Source: UBA1930 sp943368475
GTDB taxonomy: Bacteria > Bacteroidota > Bacteroidia > Chitinophagales > Chitinophagaceae
Reading direction: 5' to 3'
NCBI GenBank assembly: GCA_943368475.1
Contig: CALRLF020000153.1
Location: 1-5,332 of the forward strand
DNA: 5,332 nucleotides
Part shown: piece by piece, positions 1 through 4,543 of the stretch
Layout: each line of letters opens with the position of its first letter
How positions within the stretch are numbered: the stretch's first letter is position 1
Program-made: the position numbers and the translations under genes
The notes under the pieces: model-generated
What the model was told of the DNA's origin: nothing
The model's input: the letters and a program-made list of their open reading frames with translations, nothing else
The model's database searches: none

Positions 1-147
1 GTCAAGCCTCCCAACTTTTGTATTTCAATTTAGCTTTTGTACTTGGCTTGACCGAACGCTACTCGTCGACAGAATTTATTTTTAACTACATATCTTTAAT
101 CAACACCAGCTCCAAGCAGGACGACTAAAGCCGTCCTGCCAACGTAA
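1..147. repeat. Intergenic repeat, copy 1 (may begin before the window)
   Basis: Positions 1-113 align without gaps to 2762-2874, with 98 of 113 bases identical by hand count. Weaker gapped similarity continues to about 147 (a shared TAAAGC, then TGCC-AACG). The copy opens with an 8-bp inverted repeat, GTCAAGCC (1-8) and GGCTTGAC (45-52), that is fully conserved in the other copy. It also has an 8-bp palindrome not shared with copy 2: GCAGGACG (116-123) with CGTCCTGC (132-139). No open frame of note covers it. It is probably a dispersed non-coding intergenic element; its function is unknown. Because it starts at base 1, its left edge is not defined here. Confidence 0.85.
116..139. repeat. Palindrome within repeat copy 1
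   Basis: GCAGGACG (116-123) pairs with CGTCCTGC (132-139) around an 8-base loop. No T-run follows on either strand and no gene ends next to it, so it does not read as a terminator. It lies where the two repeat copies diverge and looks like a structural part of this copy. Confidence 0.6.
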
Positions 148-182
148 AGTTTTCTATTCCACAAAAACGAAATTTTTGAAAT

Positions 183-215
183 AAAAAATGAGTCATTTTA
201 AATCTGACTCATTTT
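183..215 (-). terminator. Terminator of the sigma/membrane-protein operon
   Basis: An 11-bp perfect stem is formed by AAAATGAGTCA (185-195) and TGACTCATTTT (205-215) with a 9-base loop. Read on the minus strand, the stem runs straight into a T-run (complement of 183-188). It lies 57 bases beyond the stop codon of the membrane protein, as expected for a rho-independent terminator of that operon. T-rich sequence on the plus strand (216-224) means it could also act in the other direction. Confidence 0.75.
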
Positions 216-272
216 CATTTTTATTCAGTAATGATAAAAATATTTTTAATTCCGAGAAAATTTATAAACCCC

Positions 273-869
273 CTATTGCATTTGTTCAATCAGACGTTTT
301 AAATTTTGCAAATGCTCTCCATACTCTTTTTTAAACCATCTCTTACTTAGCAATTTCATAAATACAAATCCGGCTATATAAGTTAAGACACGGATGTAAA
401 TATTTACCTGCCCCCATTCTTGAAAGTCTTTTTCAATATTAAAATACAAAGCAAGTTCTAAAGCAACAGGTATCAGGATATAAAAAATGGCAGCTACTAC
501 ACGAAACCACTTGAAACCAGTTTCCAGCTTTTTCAATTGTATTTCCATATTAAATTTTACGGATTCTGATGGGTTTTGCAATTTGCTAGCCAATAAATAA
601 TTATAGACAAAGTAGATGCTTAGCACTAAGCCAATTAAATAAAGAACCCAAATTGACGGACTTTGAAATAATTGTGGTTTGGTAACTAATTGATAAATGA
701 ACAAGCCAATAAATAATGGGATAGACAGTAATTGTGTTTTGAATTTAGAAATCAGTGAAGCCAAGGGACCATAACTTTTGTTTTGGATAAGTTCCATAGT
801 ATTATTATTTAATGGTTTTAAAATATTTGATGACTCCTGCCATGTTTGTTTTAAGTTGTCAAGTTCCAT
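273..869 (-). CDS. Four-helix membrane protein linked to an ECF sigma factor (putative sigma regulator)
   Basis: This 198-residue protein starts at an ATG (867-869) only 4 bases after the stop of the upstream sigma gene, so the two are almost certainly co-transcribed. After a polar N-terminal stretch of about 45 residues (MELDNLKQTWQES at its start), four hydrophobic segments can be seen at about 47-62, 72-93, 122-143 and 155-174. The tail is basic and amphipathic (175-198). The opening resembles small membrane proteins often encoded just after ECF sigma genes in Bacteroidota; that is from memory of the family style. I see no HXXXCXXC zinc anti-sigma motif and no FecR-like domain. By position it may hold or modulate the sigma factor at the inner membrane, with the N-terminal segment as the likely contact, but this is inference. 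It ends with TAG and is followed by a terminator. Confidence 0.85.
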   Translation of the reverse strand: MELDNLKQTWQESSNILKPLNNNTMELIQNKSYGPLASLISKFKTQLLSIPLFIGLFIYQLVTKPQLFQSPSIWVLYLIGLVLSIYFVYNYLLASKLQNPSESVKFNMEIQLKKLETGFKWFRVVAAIFYILIPVALELALYFNIEKDFQEWGQVNIYIRVLTYIAGFVFMKLLSKRWFKKEYGEHLQNLKRLIEQMQ

Positions 870-873
870 ACAT

Positions 874-1371
874 TTAATTTTTAGTGAGGTTACGTAATTT
901 ATCTTTAATTCTGTTCATTTTAACTCTTAGATTACCTTGATTGATACCAAGAACATCTTCCATTTCTTCATAGCTTTTATTTTCTAGATAGAGCATTACT
1001 ATCGCTTTTTCTGTTTCATTGAGTTTTTCAATTGCGACATATAATTCTTTTAGATTTTCATCATGTTGTTCATCGTAATCAATATCGCTCAATTCGACTG
1101 GCAGATTATCAGGTTCATAGGATTGTATTAAATGTTTCTTTTTTCTTAAGCCTGAAATAGCAGTATTTAATGACACACGATACAACCAAGTACTGAATTT
1201 AGACTCCGCCCTAAAGGTTTGGTAGGCCTTCCACAACTGTATAATGATTTCTTGATACAAATCTTGTCTATCTACCTCATTATATGCATATATTCGACAC
1301 ACCTTATAAATTAACAATTGATGCTCCTTTATCTGCTTTTCAAATTGTATTTCTAATTCCTTTGTTTTCAA
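874..1371 (-). CDS. ECF-type RNA polymerase sigma-70 factor
   Basis: This is a 165-residue sigma factor of the small extracytoplasmic-function class, which directs RNA polymerase to a limited set of promoters. Region 2 spans about 17-80, with the core and -10 recognition signature DRQDLYQEIIIQLW (34-47) and FSTWLYRVSLNTAI (59-72). A short acidic linker (86-106) follows. Region 4 is at about 107-163, with a helix-turn-helix around SYEEMEDVLGINQGNLRVK (133-151). Regions 1 and 3 are absent, as usual for ECF factors, and the length is typical. The start is TTG at 1369-1371: an in-frame TAA lies two codons upstream, and the next GTG (residue 24) would cut into region 2. No clear Shine-Dalgarno is visible. 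The membrane-protein gene follows 4 bases later and may encode its regulator. A possible self-recognised promoter lies upstream at 1393-1424. Confidence 0.95.
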   Translation of the reverse strand: MKTKELEIQFEKQIKEHQLLIYKVCRIYAYNEVDRQDLYQEIIIQLWKAYQTFRAESKFSTWLYRVSLNTAISGLRKKKHLIQSYEPDNLPVELSDIDYDEQHDENLKELYVAIEKLNETEKAIVMLYLENKSYEEMEDVLGINQGNLRVKMNRIKDKLRNLTKN

Positions 1372-1392
1372 TTGTTATTTAATTTTATATCT

Positions 1393-1424
1393 GTAGTAGT
1401 AGTGTAAGTTGCATTTTTGTTACA
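1393..1424 (-). promoter_or_regulatory. Candidate ECF-type promoter of the sigma operon
   Basis: Read on the minus strand, TGTAAC (1424-1419) is followed after 15 bases by ACTACTACTAC (1403-1393), 21 bases before the TTG start. A GTAAC-like -35 is common for ECF promoters, and ECF operons often regulate themselves, so this could be the sigma factor's own target. No TTTG/TAnnTTTG housekeeping promoter is visible in this gap on this strand. The three CTA triplets could also be a chance microsatellite. Confidence 0.35.
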
Positions 1425-1483
1425 GATTTTTTGAAATATTTTGAGTATACACATAATTAGCTTGTTTAAGCTTCGAAAGGCTT

Positions 1484-1678
1484 GCATACAACATTGGGTT
1501 TTATATAAGTGTGGCTTGAAAAACTAACATCGGCAAGTGTAAATCCCAGCTGTGGTTCGGTCTGAACAAAAAATTTTGAGCTTTAGTTCTTAACTTTAAC
1601 ATCACTTTTTCAACCAACATCGACCCAGGCAGACTGAATTCTAATTTCCAAACTGCATAAAGCCATGTTCGTTTGTGC
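1484..1678. repeat. Possible large imperfect palindromic intergenic element
   Basis: The left edge GCATACAACATTGGGTTTTA (1484-1503) resembles the reverse complement of the right edge ATAAAGCCATGTTCG (1657-1671) continuing TTTGTGC (to 1678), with a few mismatches and gaps. Inside are a degenerate direct repeat, ACTAACATCGGC (1523-1534) and ACCAACATCGAC (1612-1623), and a 16-base string TTGAGCTTTAGTTCTT (1576-1591) that matches 15 of 16 bases in repeat copy 2 (2790-2805). It may be a distant or composite relative of the repeat at 1 and 2761. Its edges are uncertain. Confidence 0.4.
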
Positions 1679-1702
1679 AATTTTTCAAGACCCTTAACTT
1701 TT
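1672..1702 (+). promoter_or_regulatory. Bacteroidota-type promoter of the secreted-protein gene
   Basis: TTTG at 1672-1675 and TAACTTTT at 1695-1702 are separated by exactly 19 bases. This matches the Bacteroidota primary-sigma consensus TTTG-N19-TAnnTTTG except for the last base (T, not G). Transcription would begin near 1709, giving a leader of about 11 bases before the ATG at 1720, which is short but normal in this phylum. The -33 box overlaps the right edge of the possible palindromic element. Confidence 0.6.
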
Positions 1703-1719
1703 AAACTGAGATAATAAAC

Positions 1720-2673
1720 ATGAAACACTTTTTATTTATAATCCCTCTCATCTTTTCCAACTTTATTTTTTGTCAATCAAATAAACAATTGCACAGTATA
1801 AAACCTAAATGGAAACTGGGTGATATTAAAAAAGTTCAAACAGAATCTTTTACCAAAGTCTATATAAAAGACAGTCTTTTTAACAAAACAGAAGCTAAAT
1901 CAAAGTACACAATTAAGGTTATTGACACGAATAAAAACTATACCTTATTATACTTAATTGAGCCAAATTCTTTAGATGTTAAAACAAACTCTTCTATTTC
2001 CAAAGTAGATTCTATCGTAAACTTCTTGACCAATGTGATAAAAAATATTGAAACAGAGACTCAATCTTTTCAATATGAAATTTTAGTTGATAAGAATACA
2101 GGACAGGCTCATAAGGTAAAAAATAGCGATAAGCTATTAAAATTGATAGAAAAAGCAACATCAAAAATAATTGATGAATTTGGTGATAAGTTAGGCAAGG
2201 CAACCACTCAAATTGACAGTATCAAACAAAAAGTAGTTAGTTATTTCAAATTAAAAGAGCCTAAAATTTTGGAAACAATAATTAATGAATTTAATTACAT
2301 CATGGGAGCATACTCTCTGACATTTCCATATAACTCTTCTGTATCTCAAAAGGCAATGGTTCATGACGTAAATGCATTGGGAGAATTTGGCGATATTGAA
2401 GTACCTGCAATTATAAAAACAAGCTCAGTGAAAACAGATAAAAATTTAACAGTTCAAACAGATACTGACTATGATAAAGAGTTTTTATTAAAACAAATTA
2501 AAAAGAAGCATAAAAACATGAATGAACTCACGACTTCAGATATATTTTTGAGTGAACAAGCTGAAGCAACATTTACAACTACGACAAATTGGATTGTTTC
2601 ACAAAAGTCTACTGTTGTATTTAAAACAAAAGAAGTGAAAGTGATCAGTGAAACACAAGTTAACTTTCAGTAA
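1720..2673 (+). CDS. Secreted protein of unknown function
   Basis: This 317-residue protein begins with a clear export signal: MKHF, a hydrophobic core to about residue 17, then FCQSN. Cleavage by signal peptidase I near Cys18/Gln19 is most likely, a pattern common in Bacteroidota. The Cys lacks a proper lipobox (FIFC precedes it), so a lipoprotein is less likely. The mature part opens with WKLGDIKKVQTESFTKVYI (31-49), then alternating strand-like segments (61-85, 116-134), a Lys-rich helical middle (136-195), and further strands to a C-terminal WIVSQKSTVVFKTKEVKVI (291-309). This resembles periplasmic beta-rich proteins of the DUF6263-like type, but I hold that lightly. There are no catalytic motifs, no Cys in the mature chain if Cys18 is removed, and no T9SS sorting tail. 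It is preceded by its own promoter and appears monocistronic. The function is not known. Confidence 0.85.
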   Translation: MKHFLFIIPLIFSNFIFCQSNKQLHSIKPKWKLGDIKKVQTESFTKVYIKDSLFNKTEAKSKYTIKVIDTNKNYTLLYLIEPNSLDVKTNSSISKVDSIVNFLTNVIKNIETETQSFQYEILVDKNTGQAHKVKNSDKLLKLIEKATSKIIDEFGDKLGKATTQIDSIKQKVVSYFKLKEPKILETIINEFNYIMGAYSLTFPYNSSVSQKAMVHDVNALGEFGDIEVPAIIKTSSVKTDKNLTVQTDTDYDKEFLLKQIKKKHKNMNELTTSDIFLSEQAEATFTTTTNWIVSQKSTVVFKTKEVKVISETQVNFQ

Positions 2674-2743
2674 TTGTTTTTGAAAAAATTGCTATTTGTA
2701 TTCATCAATAGGCAAATAAAACTGTAAATAACAAAAGGTTTTA

Positions 2744-2760
2744 CGTCAGCAGGGCTGACG
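2744..2760. repeat. Tight palindrome abutting repeat copy 2
   Basis: CGTCAGC (2744-2750) and GCTGACG (2754-2760) form a 7-bp perfect stem with a 3-base loop, ending at the base where repeat copy 2 begins. No T-run follows on the plus strand, so it is unlikely to be a simple terminator. It may be the left edge of the repeat element; the matching position for copy 1 lies outside the window. Confidence 0.65.
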
Positions 2761-2909
2761 GGTCAAGCCTCCCAACTTTTGTTTTTCAATTGAGCTTCAG
2801 TTCTTGGCTTGACCGAACGCTATTCAGCAATAGAATTTGTTTGTAACTACATATCTTTAATCAATAATAGCTCCCAACAGTCTATCTAAAGCTTAATGCC
2901 AAACGCCAA
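2761..2909. repeat. Intergenic repeat, copy 2
   Basis: This is the second copy of the element at positions 1-147, in the same orientation. Bases 2762-2874 match 1-113 ungapped at 98 of 113 positions. The terminal inverted arms are intact and 9 bp long here: GGTCAAGCC (2761-2769) and GGCTTGACC (2806-2814). Similarity fades after about 2905. The segment between the copies carries the sigma operon and the secreted-protein gene. Confidence 0.85.
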
Positions 2910-2924
2910 TCTTTTGTGTTGGCG
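2904..2924. repeat. Small hairpin at the right edge of repeat copy 2
   Basis: CGCCAA (2904-2909) and TTGGCG (2919-2924) form a 6-bp perfect stem with a 9-base loop. It lies 58 bases before the SRPBCC start, with an A-run just after it (2930-2936). It could be the end of the repeat element or a structure in the leader. There is no terminator-like T-run on the plus strand. Confidence 0.45.
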
Positions 2925-2982
2925 ATCAGTAAAAAATGGCTTCTATTGACAAGTATGTAACAACAAATAATTCAAGTAGTAT

Positions 2983-3426
2983 ATGACTATAAATGCTGCT
3001 AGTGAAATTTACAGTTCGAGAGTTCTAAAAGCACCTATAGAAATAGTATATCATGCATTTGCCAATCCATTGCACTTAAAAAAATGGTGGGGACCAGAAG
3101 GATTTACAAACACTATACACGAATTTGACCTACAACCAGAAGGAAAATGGCTTTTAACAATGCATGGGCCTGAAAAAGGTAACTATGAAAACGCTTCGAT
3201 GTTTAAAATCATTGAGCCAAATAAACTAGTTACTTGGACTAGGCTCACCCAACCACTATTTGATATGGAAGTGGAGTTTAAACGCCTTAATGATTCAAAT
3301 ACTAAAATATCCTTTAAACTGATTTTTAAAACGGTCGATGAATGTGAGAAAATGAAGGCTTTTATAGTGCCTAAAAACGAAGAAAATTTTGACAGGCTTG
3401 AAAGAGTGCTACTTGATATTTTATAG
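2983..3426 (+). CDS. SRPBCC-domain protein (AHSA1 type)
   Basis: This 147-residue cytosolic protein has the START/Bet v 1-like fold of the AHSA1 (activator of Hsp90 ATPase homologue 1) family. Signs are the opening strand and helix ending in APIEIVYHAFANPLHLKKWW (17-36), the diagnostic WWGPEGF (35-41), a strand with EGKWLLTMHGP (53-63), FKIIEPNKLVTW (74-85), paired strands at about 94-116, and a closing amphipathic helix (132-147). The length is normal for a single-domain member. Such bacterial proteins bind small hydrophobic ligands in a central cavity; the ligand cannot be told from sequence and no catalytic residue is implied. The ATG at 2983 is the first start in frame with the domain; no strong ribosome site is visible. 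A reductase gene follows 47 bases later on the same strand, so the two may be co-transcribed. Confidence 0.93.
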   Translation: MTINAASEIYSSRVLKAPIEIVYHAFANPLHLKKWWGPEGFTNTIHEFDLQPEGKWLLTMHGPEKGNYENASMFKIIEPNKLVTWTRLTQPLFDMEVEFKRLNDSNTKISFKLIFKTVDECEKMKAFIVPKNEENFDRLERVLLDIL

Positions 3427-3473
3427 TTTAAGAATACCCAATCAAATAATTTTTTAAATAAAATGAAAACTAT

Positions 3474-4046
3474 ATGAGAAAAATAATTTCGTTTATGCAT
3501 GTATCACTCGATGGTTTTGTAGCAGGAATAAATGGAGAAATGAACTGGATTAAAGTTGATGAGGAAATTTTCAATCATGTTGGAAAGAGAATAAGTAAAG
3601 GCGACACTGCACTATATGGAAGGGTTACCTATCAAATGATGGAAGGTTACTGGCCAACAGCTGCAGATAAACCAACAGCAACCAAGCATGACATTGAACA
3701 TTCTAAATGGTATAGTAAAGTGCACAAAGTTGTTTTGTCAAAATCAATGAAAGAAATAGCATTGACTAACACAACAATTATTAGTGACAACCTTTTTATC
3801 AAAATAAATGAACTAAAACAACAGCCGGGTGAAGATATCTTGCTTTTTGGTAGCCCCACTTCCATACATTCACTTATCCAACTGAATTTAATCGATGGTT
3901 ACTGGTTATTTGTAAATCCAATTATTCTTGGAAACGGTATTCCATTATTTAAAAATATACAAGAAAACATAAAATTAAATCTGCTAACTACCCAGCAATT
4001 TACTTGTGGGGTAACTGAACTTAATTACATAGTAGACAAACAATAA
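3474..4046 (+). CDS. Dihydrofolate reductase family protein (RibD C-terminal-like reductase)
   Basis: This 190-residue protein belongs to the DHFR/RibD C-terminal superfamily of NADPH-dependent reductases, in the small stand-alone group found in many soil bacteria. It opens MRKIISFMHVSLDGFVAG (1-18), where SLDGFVAG is the family signature. It continues with LYGRVTYQMMEGYWP (47-61), then DILLFGSPTSIHSLIQLNLI (121-140), and VNPIILGNGIPLF (147-159), which matches the closing nucleotide-binding and strand motifs of the family. The length is typical. The usual LIDEY is LIDGY here (139-143), a small departure. The substrate is unknown; true folate reduction is not implied. The ATG at 3474 is chosen because the protein must start at MRKIISF. 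A nearer-looking ATG at 3463 opens only a four-codon frame that ends in TGA overlapping this start. It probably shares a transcript with the SRPBCC gene. Confidence 0.94.
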   Translation: MRKIISFMHVSLDGFVAGINGEMNWIKVDEEIFNHVGKRISKGDTALYGRVTYQMMEGYWPTAADKPTATKHDIEHSKWYSKVHKVVLSKSMKEIALTNTTIISDNLFIKINELKQQPGEDILLFGSPTSIHSLIQLNLIDGYWLFVNPIILGNGIPLFKNIQENIKLNLLTTQQFTCGVTELNYIVDKQ

Positions 4047-4153
4047 CCACATACTCAATACCTACTTACTTCAATACTTTTGTCAACTTTTAGACATTAA
4101 GTTACTGTTTTGTAAACTTGACGGATATCTTCAAACAGCAGAATATAACTATA

Positions 4154-4206
4154 AAAGTTCCTTTGAACCTACAATACATTTTGCAATTACTTTTTGAAGG
4201 GACTTT
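4154..4206 (+). terminator. Possible RNA hairpin after the reductase gene
   Basis: Bases 4154-4167 can pair with 4193-4206 over 14 bp, with three G-U wobbles and no mismatch, around a 25-base loop. The wobbles fit plus-strand RNA; on the minus strand they would be mismatches. A T-rich run follows at 4221-4230. It may end the SRPBCC/reductase transcript, but the large loop and the 14-base gap before the Ts make it an atypical terminator. Confidence 0.35.
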
Positions 4207-4216
4207 GCTAAAGTTA

Positions 4217-4259
4217 TTCGTTTATTTTTTTAGCCAGCATAGCATAGTATATAAACGAA
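4217..4259. repeat. 9-bp inverted repeat beside the terminator
   Basis: TTCGTTTAT (4217-4225) and ATAAACGAA (4251-4259) are perfect inverted copies with 25 bases between them, directly next to and slightly overlapping the terminator stem. Read on the plus strand, it could form an alternative structure competing with that stem. It may also be chance in AT-rich DNA. Confidence 0.45.
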
Positions 4260-4292
4260 AATCCCCGTAAACATTTTGCTTACGGGGATTTT
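4258..4292. terminator. Bidirectional terminator between the reductase gene and tRNA-Lys
   Basis: A 13-bp perfect stem, AAAATCCCCGTAA (4258-4270) with TTACGGGGATTTT (4280-4292), surrounds a 9-base loop. The GC core is flanked by A-run and T-run on both sides, the classic form of a two-way rho-independent terminator. It sits 10 bases beyond the 3' end of tRNA-Lys on the minus strand, and can also end plus-strand transcripts from the reductase gene. Confidence 0.9.
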
Positions 4293-4301
4293 AGATTGTT
4301 G

Positions 4302-4374
4302 TGATCTCGCTGGGACTCGAACCCAGGGCCCTATCATTAAAAGTGATATGCTCTACCAACTGAGCTACGAAATC
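4302..4374 (-). tRNA. tRNA-Lys (anticodon UUU)
   Basis: The reverse complement folds as a full 73-base cloverleaf. The acceptor stem is GATTTCG with CGAGATC (one T-G wobble), and the D arm is GCTC-AGTTGGTA-GAGC. The anticodon arm is TATCA-CTTTTAA-TGATA with anticodon TTT (plus-strand 4339-4341), and the variable loop is GGGCC. The T arm is CTGGG-TTCGAGT-CCCAG and the discriminator base is A. The 3' CCA is not encoded (CAA follows), so it must be added by nucleotidyltransferase. It has a consensus promoter upstream (4423-4453) and a strong terminator just downstream, so it appears to be a single-gene unit. Confidence 0.97.
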
Positions 4375-4422
4375 TACCCTTTTCCAATTACAATTCGATG
4401 TTATCTCGTTGTTTTGGGAGTG

Positions 4423-4453
4423 CAAAAATAGGGTTCATTTTATTCCCACCAAA
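4423..4453 (-). promoter_or_regulatory. Consensus Bacteroidota promoter of tRNA-Lys
   Basis: On the minus strand, TTTG (4453-4450) is followed by exactly 19 bases and TATTTTTG (4430-4423), a full match to TTTG-N19-TAnnTTTG. Transcription would start near 4416, giving a leader of about 42 bases before the mature tRNA at 4374. It is also the clearest sign of the host phylum. Confidence 0.8.
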
Positions 4454-4516
4454 TTTTTCTTTTTCTTTTTTTATAGAATTACACACAGATTTATCAACAT
4501 ACCCAATTCAACTACT

Positions 4517-4524
4517 TAATTTTG
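4517..4524 (+). promoter_or_regulatory. Candidate -7 box for the SDR gene
   Basis: TAATTTTG at 4517-4524 fully matches the Bacteroidota -7 box TAnnTTTG and lies 19 bases before the ATG at 4544, implying a leader of about 13 bases. No TTG is present at the expected -33 spacing, so the promoter would be weak or depend on an activator. Confidence 0.5.
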
Positions 4525-4543
4525 CACCACAATTATCAACATT

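Larger units (their letters stand above)
1372..1719. other. 348-base intergenic gap between divergent genes
   Basis: The gap holds the candidate ECF promoter (1393-1424), a possible palindromic element (1484-1678) and the promoter of the secreted-protein gene (1672-1702). The only long open frame in it runs on the minus strand across 1501-1728. It crosses the start and promoter of the plus-strand gene and has no recognisable protein features, so I do not call it. Confidence 0.6.
2674..2982. other. 309-base intergenic gap carrying repeat copy 2
   Basis: The gap contains a short palindrome (2744-2760), repeat copy 2 (2761-2909) and a hairpin (2904-2924). I see no convincing rho-independent terminator after the secreted-protein gene. 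For the downstream SRPBCC gene there is only a weak promoter candidate: TTG at 2946-2948, then 19 bases, then TAATTC at 2968-2973, which matches only the start of the -7 box. Confidence 0.6.

Noticed and set aside
1393..1403. GTA triplet microsatellite as a phase-variation tract
   Set aside because: There are fewer than four units, too few for slippage to be likely. I list it only as part of a possible promoter.
1501..1728. 75-codon open frame on the minus strand
   Set aside because: It lies across the possible palindromic element and overlaps the promoter and start of the secreted-protein gene, with no domain, signal or ribosome site. It is probably a chance frame.
2012..2203. 63-codon minus-strand frame
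   Set aside because: It is entirely inside the secreted-protein gene on the opposite strand, with no protein features.
2744..2760. Terminator of the secreted-protein gene
   Set aside because: The stem is strong but has no T-run on the plus strand and lies against the repeat, so it fits better as part of that element.
1..2909. Integron-style cassette array with attC-like sites
   Set aside because: Repeats with inverted arms flank accessory genes, but there is no integrase, the genes do not share one orientation, each has its own promoter or operon, and I see no canonical GTTRRRY core site paired with its inverse.
1..2909. Composite transposon bounded by the two repeats
   Set aside because: The repeats are only about 150 bases, carry no transposase, and no target-site duplication can be judged because copy 1 begins at the window edge.
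3183..3500. 105-codon minus-strand frame
   Set aside because: It lies opposite the SRPBCC gene and the reductase start, both of which have clear family motifs.
3647..3865. 72-codon minus-strand frame
   Set aside because: It is a shadow of the reductase gene.
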